DNA from: Desulfomicrobium apsheronum
GTDB taxonomy: Bacteria > Desulfobacterota > Desulfovibrionia > Desulfovibrionales > Desulfomicrobiaceae
Direction of reading: 5' to 3'
DNA: 64,000 nucleotides
Assembly (NCBI RefSeq): GCF_900114115.1
Contig: NZ_FORX01000013.1
Span: 61,800-125,799 of the forward strand
Shown here: positions 1 to 8,104 of the stretch, one piece after another
How positions within the stretch are numbered: the first letter of the stretch is position 1
Layout of the letters: every line of letters starts with the position of its first letter
Notes under the pieces: model-generated
The model's input: the letters and a program-made list of their open reading frames with translations, nothing else
What the model was told of the DNA's origin: nothing
Databases searched by the model: none
Made by a program: the position numbers and the translations under genes

Positions 1-693
1 GCCCCGGGCGCCAGCGAAAGCATTGGCCTTGAGGTCGAAATCCGCGTGGACCGAGGGGAAGAATTGGCCCGCAAGACCTTCAATCCGCGCCTGGGCATTA
101 TCGGGGGAATCTCCATCCTCGGCACCCGGGGCACGGTCAAGCCTTTCAGTAACGCGGCCTATCAGGCCACCATCCGCCAATGTCTGGATGTCATGCAAGC
201 CTGCGGGGTGACCACACCCTGTCTGACCACGGGCGGACGCAGCGAACGCTTCCTGCGTCAGGCCCGCCCGCAGACACCGGAAACGGCCTGTGTCCAGGTG
301 GCCGATTTTTTTTCCTACAGCATGCGCGAAGTCGGTCGGCGCGGATTTGGCTCCGTGCTCTGGGGCGTCTTTTTCGGCAAGCTGGTCAAACAGGCCCAGG
401 GACACCGCTACACCCACGCCCGCAGCGCGGAGCTTGACCTTGGCATTCTGGCGAGCTGGTGCGCGGATTGCGGCTTCGACCAACATGTCTGCCGGGAGGT
501 CGCAGGCGCCAACACGGCCATGCAGGCCCTGGAACTGCTGTCCCCCATGCCCCGGAGCAAGGCGCTCTTCACTCTGCTTACAAACAAGGCCGCCGACGCC
601 GCCCGCACCTTTTGCGGCCGCGATCTGCGCGTGGACTACATGCTCTTCGATTTCACCGGTCAAATCCTGCACCAAACCCGGGAGGCCGCATGA
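1..693 (+). CDS. cbiD: Cobalt-precorrin-5B C1-methyltransferase CbiD, C-terminal part
   Basis: CbiD adds the C-1 methyl group to the corrin ring in anaerobic cobalamin synthesis. The frame is open from base 1, so the 5' end lies outside the window and about 230 residues are visible, against roughly 360 for the family. The recognisable core is the segment NPRLGIIGGISILGTRGTVK near visible residues 24-43, typical of CbiD, followed by the SAM-dependent C-terminal half. The stop overlaps the start of the next gene (ATGA at 690-693), which implies translational coupling in a cobalamin operon. Family assignment is from motif recognition. Confidence 0.9.
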   Translation, partial: APGASESIGLEVEIRVDRGEELARKTFNPRLGIIGGISILGTRGTVKPFSNAAYQATIRQCLDVMQACGVTTPCLTTGGRSERFLRQARPQTPETACVQVADFFSYSMREVGRRGFGSVLWGVFFGKLVKQAQGHRYTHARSAELDLGILASWCADCGFDQHVCREVAGANTAMQALELLSPMPRSKALFTLLTNKAADAARTFCGRDLRVDYMLFDFTGQILHQTREAA

Positions 694-2060
694 TCCACGT
701 CATCGGTCTGGGTTTGTCCAGCGAGCAGCGCTGCCCCCGAATCATGGAACTGATCCGGGAGGCGGACCTTGTGGCTTCGGGAAAACGTCTTCTGGATGAC
801 TTGGAAATCGCCGAAAATCGCCGTCTGCTCCTGACCGGCATGGACGCATTCGCAGCCGCCATCCGCGCACGGGCTGAAAGTGCAAGCGTCTGCGTGCTGG
901 CCGACGGCGACCCCCTGCTCTACGGCCTTGGCGCGAGCCTGCTGCGCTACTTCGCCCCTGGCGAGCTGACATTTCATCCCAATGTCTCGGCCATGCAGAC
1001 AGCATGCGCCCGTTTCGGCCTGCCCTGGCACAACTGCCGGACCTTGTCCCTGCACGGCCGCGAAGACCTGACCCCGCTCTTTGCGGCCCTGACGCACGAC
1101 AACCTGATGGCTCTGTACACGGACCAGAAGCACAGCCCCGACGCCATCGCCAGACTTTTGCTGGAACGCGGCGTCACGGGCTGGCGCATGAACGTGGCCG
1201 AGGCTCTGGGCGGCCCCGAAGAAAAGCTGAGCACCCTCGCCCTGACCGAGGCCGCTCAATGTACCTGGCACGCCCTGAGCATTGTTGTCCTCGAACGCAC
1301 GGGGAACCCTGCCCTACCCCTCAGGCTGGGTCTTGATGAAGACGCGCTGACCCACAACGACGGGCTCATGACCAAGCAGCCCGTGCGCGCCTTTGCCCTG
1401 TCCCTGTTGCGCCTGCCTCCGGACGCCTTCATGTGGGATCTGGGAGCAGGCAGCGGAGCCGTAAGCCTGGAGGCCGCGCGGCTCCTTGGCAAGGGGCGCG
1501 TGGTTGCGGTGGAGCGTCAGGCGGAACGGGTGCGGCACATCAGGGAAAATGTGGAACGCACAGGGGCTTGGCTGGTGGAGGTGGTACACGGCAGTTTGGA
1601 GGAGTTTTTGGGGAATGGGAATTTTGGGGATTATGGGAAGAATAGGAATTATAGGACCTATGGGTCGTATGGGACCTATGAAAAGGCAGCCGAAGCGCAG
1701 GATGGCCATGCAGCGTGCCCTAAACATACGTCCTATAGGCCCCATATGTCCCATTCTTCCTATTCTTCCCATTCTTCCCATTCTTCCGCCCCCACCCACA
1801 TTTTCATCGGTGGCGGGGCCTCGGCCCCCGTTCTTGCGCAGTGCGCCGCCCTGCTTTCTTCCGGCGGGCGCATGGTGATCGCCGCAGTGTTGCTCTCCAC
1901 CCTGGAGACCGCACGCACTGTCTTTCAAGAACTGGGCTGGCCCTTGAAGGTGCATCAGCTCATGCACCACGCCGGGTCCCCCCTGGCTGGCGACCTGCGG
2001 CTTACCCCGTCCAACCCCGTATTTCTTCTGGAAACCCAAAAACCTTCAAGCGACACATGA
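690..2060 (+). CDS. cbiET: Precorrin-6Y C5,15-methyltransferase/decarboxylase (CbiE-CbiT fusion) with repeat insertion
   Basis: The fused enzyme methylates C-5 and C-15 and decarboxylates the C-12 acetate of the corrin ring. Residues 1 to about 200 form the tetrapyrrole methylase CbiE (MIHVIGLGLS start, LADGDPLLYG loop). The CbiT methyltransferase follows, with SAM motif DLGAGSGAVSLE near residue 249. The start at 690 is chosen because the protein begins directly with the CbiE core and overlaps the cbiD stop. Between about residues 308 and 367 the CbiT fold is interrupted by a low-complexity Tyr/Gly then Ser/His/Tyr stretch, encoded by the inverted heptamer-like repeat at 1613-1788. The reading frame survives, and the family sequence resumes at THIFIGGGAS. 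The 456-residue length is about 60 more than usual. Whether the enzyme is still active cannot be told. Confidence 0.88.
   Translation: MIHVIGLGLSSEQRCPRIMELIREADLVASGKRLLDDLEIAENRRLLLTGMDAFAAAIRARAESASVCVLADGDPLLYGLGASLLRYFAPGELTFHPNVSAMQTACARFGLPWHNCRTLSLHGREDLTPLFAALTHDNLMALYTDQKHSPDAIARLLLERGVTGWRMNVAEALGGPEEKLSTLALTEAAQCTWHALSIVVLERTGNPALPLRLGLDEDALTHNDGLMTKQPVRAFALSLLRLPPDAFMWDLGAGSGAVSLEAARLLGKGRVVAVERQAERVRHIRENVERTGAWLVEVVHGSLEEFLGNGNFGDYGKNRNYRTYGSYGTYEKAAEAQDGHAACPKHTSYRPHMSHSSYSSHSSHSSAPTHIFIGGGASAPVLAQCAALLSSGGRMVIAAVLLSTLETARTVFQELGWPLKVHQLMHHAGSPLAGDLRLTPSNPVFLLETQKPSSDT
1613..1788. repeat. Inverted heptamer-like repeat block inside cbiT
   Basis: The left arm (1613-1681) is made of GGGA/TATGG-type units such as CTATGGGTCGTATGGGACCT. 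The right arm (1725-1788) is made of complementary units such as CCTATAGGCCCCATATGTCC, then several ATTCTTCCC copies. The arms are imperfect inverted copies around a spacer of about 43 bases. The same motif occurs at 18363-18410 and 27096-27320, so it is a dispersed repeat family in this genome. Here it sits in frame inside a coding gene. Confidence 0.8.
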
Positions 2061-3868
2061 ATATTTCCCCTCAGGTTTATTTTATCGGCGCAGGTCCCGG
2101 AGATCCGGACCTGATCACGGTGCGCGGCCGGGACCTTGTCGAACGGGCGGATCTGGTGCTCTATGCCGGTTCTCTTGTGCCCGCCGAGGTGGTGGGCTGC
2201 GCCCGGCCCGGAGCCGTGGTCGCGGATTCGGCGGGCATGAGCCTCGAACAGACCCATTCCCTGATGCTTGAGACGGCGCGCAAGGGCGGAATCGTGGCGC
2301 GGGTGCACACCGGCGATCCGTCCCTTTTCGGCTCCGTGCGCGAACAGATCGCGCTGCTGGACCGTGACGGCGTGCCCTGGACCATCATCCCCGGCGTGAC
2401 CGCCGCCTTTGCCGCAGCGGCCAGGGCCGGAGTGTCGTTCACCGTGCCCGAGACCACTCAGAGCCTCATCATCACCCGCCTGCACGGCCGCACCCCGGTC
2501 CCGGAATCAGAAAGGCTGAGCGAACTGGCGCGGCACGGCTCGTCCGTGGCCGTGTATCTTTCAGCGGACAAGGCCGGGGATCTGGCCGATCAATTGCGTC
2601 AAGCCGGATCGCCGGAGAACACGGTCATCGTCATCGGGCACAAGGTTGGCCATCCCGGGGAAAAAATCATCCGCACCACCCTTTCGGAACTCGAAGAAAG
2701 CGTACAGGCTGCCAACATCACCCGTCAGGCCGTATTTCTGGTCCTGCCCGGAGAGACCGCGCCGCAGATCCAGTCCAGGCTCTATGACGCCTCGTTCGGC
2801 CACGGATTTCGCGAGGCCCGGCGCCCCCGAACCTGGCCACGCATGGCCATCTACGCCATGACCAGCCAGGGCCTTAGCCTGGCCCGGCGCATCGCCGCCA
2901 TGGCCCCGGCCGATCTTTTCGCCACCGTCCGTCTGGTCGAAGACCGCCCCGGCCATGACCGGGTGCAGGGCTTTGAACGCATCGCCGATCAGGTTCGGGT
3001 CAATTTCCCTCTCTACCACGCCCACGTTTTCGTTGCCGCCACCGGCATCGTGGTGCGAAGCATCGCACCCCTGCTCCAGTCCAAGACAACAGACCCGGCC
3101 GTGGTCGTCTGCGACCAGAACGGCGAACACGTGGTCAGCCTCCTGTCCGGCCATCTCGGCGGGGCCAACGACCTGGCCCGGCGCATCGCCGCCCACGTCG
3201 CGGGCCGTCCCGTCATCACCACCGCTACGGACACAGCCGGCAAGCCCGCCATCGACACCCTGGCCCAGGCCCGCGACTGCGCCATCGCGGATCCTTCCCG
3301 CCTGGCGGGGCTGAACAGCTTATTGGCCGAGGGCGGACGCGTCACGGTGCATGACCCGGAAAATCGTCTGGGCCTGTCCGGAAACGAGGATTTGAAAGAT
3401 TCCTTCGAACTGGTGGAGGAAGCACAGGCGCAGGTGCTGGTCAGCTGGAAAAACGCCAAGGCCTCGGGCCTGGTCCTGCACCCGCGTTGCCTCTGCGCCG
3501 GAATCGGCTGTCGTCGGGGCGTCTCCCGCGAGGAAATCCTGGGGGCCCTGAACCACGTCATGACTCTGCATGGCCTGGCTTTAGACAGTCTGGCCGCGCT
3601 GGCCAGCGTTGAACTTAAAGCGGACGAAGAGGGGCTGCTGGAAGCGGCGCAGGAGCTCGGCCTGCCCCTTGAATTCTTTGAAGCGTCGATTCTCGATGAA
3701 ACAGAAGTCCCCAACCCCTCGGAGCGGGTGCGGGAAAAAATAGGAGTGGGGAGCGTATGCGAAGCAGCAGCCATCCAGGCCGCCCTGAAATCAAGCCCGG
3801 CGGCGCGTCTCATAGTGCCGAAGACAATAAGCGGAAACGTGACGGTGGCCATATGCCTGGCCGGTTGA
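2057..3868 (+). CDS. cobM-cbiG: Precorrin-4 C11-methyltransferase (CobM/CbiF) fused to cobalt-precorrin-5A hydrolase (CbiG)
   Basis: This is a two-enzyme fusion for consecutive steps of anaerobic corrin synthesis: C-11 methylation, then opening and loss of the two-carbon fragment. Residues 1 to about 255 carry CbiF/CobM motifs (VYFIGAGPGDPDLITVRG, YAGSLV, HTGDPSLFGS, PGVTAA). From about 270, CbiG follows, with LLSGHLGGANDLARRIA near residue 363 and the C-terminal domain signature GIGCRRGVSREEI near 480. The 603-residue length equals the sum of the two families. The start at 2057 overlaps the previous stop (ATGA), and the 3' end overlaps cobJ by 16 bases, so the operon is tightly coupled. Confidence 0.92.
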   Translation: MNISPQVYFIGAGPGDPDLITVRGRDLVERADLVLYAGSLVPAEVVGCARPGAVVADSAGMSLEQTHSLMLETARKGGIVARVHTGDPSLFGSVREQIALLDRDGVPWTIIPGVTAAFAAAARAGVSFTVPETTQSLIITRLHGRTPVPESERLSELARHGSSVAVYLSADKAGDLADQLRQAGSPENTVIVIGHKVGHPGEKIIRTTLSELEESVQAANITRQAVFLVLPGETAPQIQSRLYDASFGHGFREARRPRTWPRMAIYAMTSQGLSLARRIAAMAPADLFATVRLVEDRPGHDRVQGFERIADQVRVNFPLYHAHVFVAATGIVVRSIAPLLQSKTTDPAVVVCDQNGEHVVSLLSGHLGGANDLARRIAAHVAGRPVITTATDTAGKPAIDTLAQARDCAIADPSRLAGLNSLLAEGGRVTVHDPENRLGLSGNEDLKDSFELVEEAQAQVLVSWKNAKASGLVLHPRCLCAGIGCRRGVSREEILGALNHVMTLHGLALDSLAALASVELKADEEGLLEAAQELGLPLEFFEASILDETEVPNPSERVREKIGVGSVCEAAAIQAALKSSPAARLIVPKTISGNVTVAICLAG

Positions 3869-4605
3869 CCGTGATCGGCCTTGGGCCCGGCAGCTCGGCG
3901 CTGCTCGCCCCCATGGCCCTGTCCTGTCTGATCCAGGCCGGAGCGGTTGTCGGCTATGACCGCTATATGGAGCTGGTCGATCCTGACCTGCTCAAGGGCA
4001 AGACCCTTTTTTCAAGCCCCATGAAGAAGGAAATGGAACGCACGGCCAAGGCCGTGGAATTCGCCCTGGCCGGACTCGACACGGTCGTGGTCTCCTCCGG
4101 GGACAGCGGCATCTACGGCATGGCCGGACTGGTCCTTGAATTTCTGGAACGCGAGGGGCTCCTGGACGTCGTCGAGCTTGAAGTCGTACCGGGCATCCCG
4201 GCCCTGTGTGCGGCGGCTGCGCTGCTCGGCGCCCCCCTCATGCACGACTTCGCCTCCATCTCCCTGTCCGATCTTTTGACTCCGCTGCCGACCATCATGA
4301 AGCGCATCCGCTGCGCGGTCGAAGGCGATTTCGTCATCGCCCTCTACAACCCCAAATCCCGCAAGCGCGATTCCTATCTTGGACAGGCTCTGGCCATCGC
4401 GACCGAGCATCGCGGCGAGGGCACTCCCGTTGGCTTCGTGCGCAACGCCTACCGCCCGGATCAGGACGTACGCGTCGCGACCCTTGGCACCTGCGATCCC
4501 GAGTGGGCCGACATGCTGACCACCGTCGTCATCGGCAACAGCGCGAGCCGCCTGGCCGGAAAGAAGATCCTCACCCCACGCGGCTATTTCGAAAAATACG
4601 GATAG
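3853..4605 (+). CDS. cobJ: Precorrin-3B C17-methyltransferase (CobJ/CbiH)
   Basis: CobJ/CbiH methylates C-17 and drives ring contraction in corrin synthesis. The 250-residue protein has tetrapyrrole methylase motifs in order: LTVIGLGPGS at the N terminus, VVVSSGDSGIYGMAG around residues 77-91, VPGIPALCAAAALLGAPLMHDF, and LYNPKSRKR. The ATG at 3853 places the GxGPG loop near residue 10 as in the family. An upstream in-frame start would add about 30 residues of no recognisable character that overlap cbiG further. It is the last gene of the cobalamin run. A long palindrome follows directly. Confidence 0.92.
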   Translation: MPGRLTVIGLGPGSSALLAPMALSCLIQAGAVVGYDRYMELVDPDLLKGKTLFSSPMKKEMERTAKAVEFALAGLDTVVVSSGDSGIYGMAGLVLEFLEREGLLDVVELEVVPGIPALCAAAALLGAPLMHDFASISLSDLLTPLPTIMKRIRCAVEGDFVIALYNPKSRKRDSYLGQALAIATEHRGEGTPVGFVRNAYRPDQDVRVATLGTCDPEWADMLTTVVIGNSASRLAGKKILTPRGYFEKYG

Positions 4606-4632
4606 CTGACTGTTGAAAAATTCAATATTCGC

Positions 4633-4754
4633 AGGCGTTCAAAAATGGTGAGATGCAAGGAAGCGAAAAAATTCAGGACGCGCGGTGTATTGCGCATTCA
4701 TAAGCGGTCTGGATTTTTTCGCTGACGCAGCAGATCGCCGTTTTGGAGCGGCCT
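4633..4754. repeat. Long imperfect palindrome (intergenic hairpin element)
   Basis: The outer arms pair the segment AGGCGTTCAAAAATGG (4633) with its imperfect complement ending at 4754 (CGCCGTTTTGGAGCGGCCT). The inner arms pair GCGAAAAAATTCAGGAC (4663-4679) with GTCTGGATTTTTTCGC (4707-4722). The element lies between the convergent cobJ and glycosyltransferase genes. It resembles a class of repeated intergenic hairpin sequences I recall from deltaproteobacterial genomes, but only one copy is visible here. It may act as a bidirectional terminator. Confidence 0.6.
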
Positions 4755-4780
4755 GATAGCGCGTCGTTCATCCTTCGGAC

Positions 4781-6463
4781 TCAGGCTTCCGGCCCCGCCG
4801 AGACGCGCAAAAGGTCCCCCTTGAGCATCCACATCACGGTCGAGACCAGAAGATCCGCCGCCTCGGCCTTCTCGCGCAGGGCCGTCCAAGGTAGCGGACG
4901 CCGGGCCCAGACCAGCACCTTGCGCATGAGCTCAAGGTCGATCCTGTCTTCGATACCCGCATAGACCACGGGAAAATCCTGCCCCCTGTACACGGCCTGG
5001 CCAAGCTCCGTGGCCTCCAGCACATCCCCTTCCGCCAGACGCCGCGTCGGGTATCCGGCAAAAATCCGTCCGTGGCGCATGAGCAGCGGATGGCCGTCCC
5101 CGTCCGGCCTGGACGCGGGCGCTGCCGCCAGCCGCTCCCACAATTCCAGATAGCGCCCGATGATCCGGGACCAGTCAAAACCCAGGGCATGCTCCCGGGC
5201 CGCCCGACCCATGCCCTCACGCACGTCTTTGCTCAGCATGGCGTGCAGATGCCCGGCCAATTCGCCCACATCCACGGCCACGTCCTGAGCCAGCCACAGG
5301 TGATAGGTGCTGTCGTAGAGAAGCGGCGCCAGAAGCGAAATGTCGTCCACCTCGCCGCTGTCCAGAGTCGAAACCAGAAATCCCGTGAGCCCGTGACGAA
5401 CCAGATCCCGGTAGCCGTCATAGTCCGAAGCGATGACGGGTTTTGAGGCGGCGGCCGCTTCCAGGATCGTTAGCCCGAAAGTCTCCTGCGGATTGTCGGC
5501 CAGGGACACGACCACGTCGGCGCGATGCAAGAGGGCCGTCCTGGTCGCGTCGTCGGGACAGCGCACGACAACAAGCTCAAGTCCGATATTGGCCGCCAGA
5601 TTGGTCAGGGTGTGCGGCAGGGATGCGCCCTCGTCCGGGCTTCCGGCCAGGACCAGACAGACGTCCTCAAGCTTGGCCCCGCCTTGGCGCACACGCTGGA
5701 AAGCACGCAGCAAGGGCAAGAGATCCATCTTGGAATACGGGCTGATCCGTCCCGGCACCAGAAAAATGGTCTTCGACTCCGGCACGGCGGGCACGGCACC
5801 CGGTCCGGGAGCGTCAAATTCAGAGCACCACACGCCAAGGGGCACGACAGCCACCTGGGGCACCGGAGCGCCGAACGCCTCGCCGAGCATCGCCAGTTCC
5901 TCCCGCACGACATCGGCCCCGGCGCTTGAGGTAGCCACAATGCAGTCCCGCGACGTGTTTCCGCTCCAGACGTGCTGGGCGAAGGACTGGCCGTAACGCG
6001 CGTAGGACAGGGAGTGGGTCACGCCGGTGATGGGGAAGATTTCAAGGGCCAGCCTGTTCCTGGCCGCAGCCAGAAAACCCTGTGAGGTCAGACAGTCGGA
6101 AAGATGAAACACGTGGTATGGCGTCCGGGCCAGATGCTCGGGCAAGGCGGTGCGCGGCAGGATGCGGACTTTGCCAAGCGCCTGCGGACAGACGGACTGC
6201 ACGTAGGTTTGCAGCGCCTCGCCGCTTTGCCGGTCCGCCAGAAAAAAATGATAGGCCGCGAAAGGATCGGCTTCAAGCAGGGCCCGCAGGAAACCGGTAT
6301 TGGCAACCTTGCGTCCGATGATGGGACCGCCTTCGACAAATGGATCTAGTGTGCCCCAGACAGGGCCTAAGTGTTGCGCCATGCACAGCCAGAGCAATAT
6401 CCGGGCCTGATGAACGTACTTTGAAAAGGGGGCAAGAGCAGGCGGAAAAATGAGTCGGAACAC
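4781..6463 (-). CDS. Glycosyltransferase family 4 protein
   Basis: This is a predicted retaining GT-B glycosyltransferase moving a sugar from a nucleotide donor to an unknown acceptor. The N-terminal half has the VEGGPIIGRKVANTGFLRAL segment typical of GT4 acceptor domains. The C-terminal half has the VPGRISPYSKMDLLPLLRAF core and the donor-site motif ETFGLTILEAAAASKPVI near residues 326-343. About 110 further residues follow the catalytic domain with no recognised fold. The start is uncertain: 6463 is a GTG without a clear ribosome site, and an ATG at 6382 (MAQHLGPVWG) lies just before the first conserved block. No other glycan gene is adjacent, so its product cannot be inferred. Confidence 0.75.
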   Translation of the reverse strand: MFRLIFPPALAPFSKYVHQARILLWLCMAQHLGPVWGTLDPFVEGGPIIGRKVANTGFLRALLEADPFAAYHFFLADRQSGEALQTYVQSVCPQALGKVRILPRTALPEHLARTPYHVFHLSDCLTSQGFLAAARNRLALEIFPITGVTHSLSYARYGQSFAQHVWSGNTSRDCIVATSSAGADVVREELAMLGEAFGAPVPQVAVVPLGVWCSEFDAPGPGAVPAVPESKTIFLVPGRISPYSKMDLLPLLRAFQRVRQGGAKLEDVCLVLAGSPDEGASLPHTLTNLAANIGLELVVVRCPDDATRTALLHRADVVVSLADNPQETFGLTILEAAAASKPVIASDYDGYRDLVRHGLTGFLVSTLDSGEVDDISLLAPLLYDSTYHLWLAQDVAVDVGELAGHLHAMLSKDVREGMGRAAREHALGFDWSRIIGRYLELWERLAAAPASRPDGDGHPLLMRHGRIFAGYPTRRLAEGDVLEATELGQAVYRGQDFPVVYAGIEDRIDLELMRKVLVWARRPLPWTALREKAEAADLLVSTVMWMLKGDLLRVSAGPEA

Positions 6464-6558
6464 AAGACGGAGCCGTAGCGGCCACCTTTCGTCAGGCTTG
6501 GCAGCAAACTTGCTAAGTTCCAGGAAATCGTCAATTTTTCGTTCCCCTGGAGGACTTC

Positions 6559-8016
6559 ATGGACACCCCGACCCGCCCTTGCCTGGGCCTGGCTTTAAGC
6601 CCCGAGCTTGCCTCCCAGCTGAAAGGGCACCTGCCCCGGACAAGCGTTCTTGAGAACCGCCTGCCCGGTTCGGCGCTGGAATTCATGAGCGAAAGAAGCC
6701 AGGGGGGGCTTGTCTTCGTGTCCGTTTCCACCTGGAAAGACCTGCCCGCGCAGGACAGGGAACGGTTGACCGCGCACAAGTCCTGGCAGTTCCTGCTCAT
6801 CGCCGACAGACATGACCCGGAAGCTCTGGAGTTCATGTCTTCCGGGATATTCCTCACGCTCATGACCTGCCCCCTTGATGGGGAAAAAATTGCCCGCGCC
6901 CTGGAACAGGCGGAAGAAGTATCCAGCATGTATCAGGATATTTTCCTCATGGCGCGCGAAATCAGCCTCGAACGGGAACTCCTGGCCCGCAAGAACGAAC
7001 AGCTGGCATTCCTCAACCAGCTGCTGACCAAGGCCAGCCAGACCCTTGATCCATCCGTCATCCTCTCCAACAGCGCCGAGGATCTGGCGCTGCTCCTCGA
7101 TGTCCGTTCCGTGCTCGGCATCTTCTGGAGCGAGAACAAGGGCCAGACCGAGGCGGAACTCTTTCTGCCGGAAAACCTCACGAACACGAGCCAGGCGGAA
7201 TGGATCAACCATCTGCTGAGCCTGGCCACCCGCCTCGGCAAGCACGAGGTGCGCGGCTATCAGGTCTCGCTCCTGCAACACAAGGACGACGCTGAGGAGA
7301 GCCAGCCAGAGCTCGACCAGCTCATCACCCTGCCTCTGTCCCTGGGGCCGGAACCCTTTGGCGCCCTGGTCATCTGTTCGCGCGAGGCGTCGGCCCTCGG
7401 GCAGGATCGTCTGCGCATCCTCGGCTCGGCCGCCAACCATCTGGCCCTGGCCATGCGCAACAGCCTCGAATTTCGCAAGACCAAGGCCCGGGCTGACCAT
7501 GACGGTCTGACGCGCATCTCCAATCGTCATCATTTTGACACTCGTCTGCGCGAAGAAATGAAACGCCACCAGCGCCATCAGGACGAACTCAGCCTGATGA
7601 TGATCGATCTCGATTATTTCAAGTCCGTCAACGACACCTACGGACATCAGGCCGGAGACTTGGTGCTGCGGGAAGTGGGCAAGATACTGCACAATACCCT
7701 GCGCGAATCCGATTTCCCCGCCCGCTACGGCGGCGAGGAGTTCGTTGTGATTCTGCCGCAGACCCGGGAAGAGCAGGCCTGGATTCTGGCCGAACGTCTG
7801 CGCGCCCAGATCGGCCAGACCGTGTTCCGCTTCCAGAAGAAGCGCTTCCGGGTCACGGTGTCCATCGGCATCGCGGGGCTCAAGCCCGGCGCCCTGACCC
7901 CGCCGGAGGGCCTGATCCACAACGCCGACCTGGCCTTGTATCTGGCCAAAACCAGCGGCCGCAACATGGTCTGCTGCTCGGCCATCGAAGAATGCGAGGC
8001 TGATCAACTGGGCTGA
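6559..8016 (+). CDS. GGDEF diguanylate cyclase with GAF-like sensor region
   Basis: This protein is predicted to synthesise cyclic di-GMP from two GTP. Residues 1 to about 125 form an unrecognised, possibly receiver-like, domain. A helical linker rich in Glu/Arg spans about 130-155, and a GAF-like region lies around 160-310. The catalytic GGDEF domain runs from DHDGLTRISNRHHFD to the end, with the active-site signature YGGEEF near residue 390 and MIDLDYFKSVNDTYGH before it. No RxxD inhibitory site is evident upstream of GGEEF. There are no membrane segments, so it is probably cytoplasmic. The start follows CTGGAGG at good spacing. Confidence 0.9.
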   Translation: MDTPTRPCLGLALSPELASQLKGHLPRTSVLENRLPGSALEFMSERSQGGLVFVSVSTWKDLPAQDRERLTAHKSWQFLLIADRHDPEALEFMSSGIFLTLMTCPLDGEKIARALEQAEEVSSMYQDIFLMAREISLERELLARKNEQLAFLNQLLTKASQTLDPSVILSNSAEDLALLLDVRSVLGIFWSENKGQTEAELFLPENLTNTSQAEWINHLLSLATRLGKHEVRGYQVSLLQHKDDAEESQPELDQLITLPLSLGPEPFGALVICSREASALGQDRLRILGSAANHLALAMRNSLEFRKTKARADHDGLTRISNRHHFDTRLREEMKRHQRHQDELSLMMIDLDYFKSVNDTYGHQAGDLVLREVGKILHNTLRESDFPARYGGEEFVVILPQTREEQAWILAERLRAQIGQTVFRFQKKRFRVTVSIGIAGLKPGALTPPEGLIHNADLALYLAKTSGRNMVCCSAIEECEADQLG

Positions 8017-8050
8017 AACCGCTGGCGCCGACCTCGGCAACACCAACAGA

Positions 8051-8085
8051 AAAACCGCATGAGGCAGCCCCCATGCGGTTTTTTT
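8051..8085. terminator. Rho-independent terminator between convergent genes
   Basis: The stem AAAACCGCATG pairs with CATGCGGTTTT around a short loop and is followed by a T-run. The complementary strand also ends in T-rich sequence, so it can stop both the diguanylate cyclase gene and the converging dctM. Confidence 0.85.
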
Positions 8086-8104
8086 ATTGTGCGAGAATCC
8101 CCGG

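Noticed and set aside
1756..1788. ATTCTTCCC tandem units considered as a CRISPR or microsatellite
   Set aside because: The units are too short and have no spacers. They are part of the longer inverted repeat inside cbiT.
1314..2039. Minus-strand frame with Gly-X-Y-like collagen repeats (GRMGRMGRIGRMG)
   Set aside because: The repeats are the heptamer-like DNA repeat read on the other strand of cbiET, not a real collagen-like protein. The same effect produces GPIGPIG-type frames at 27022-27408.
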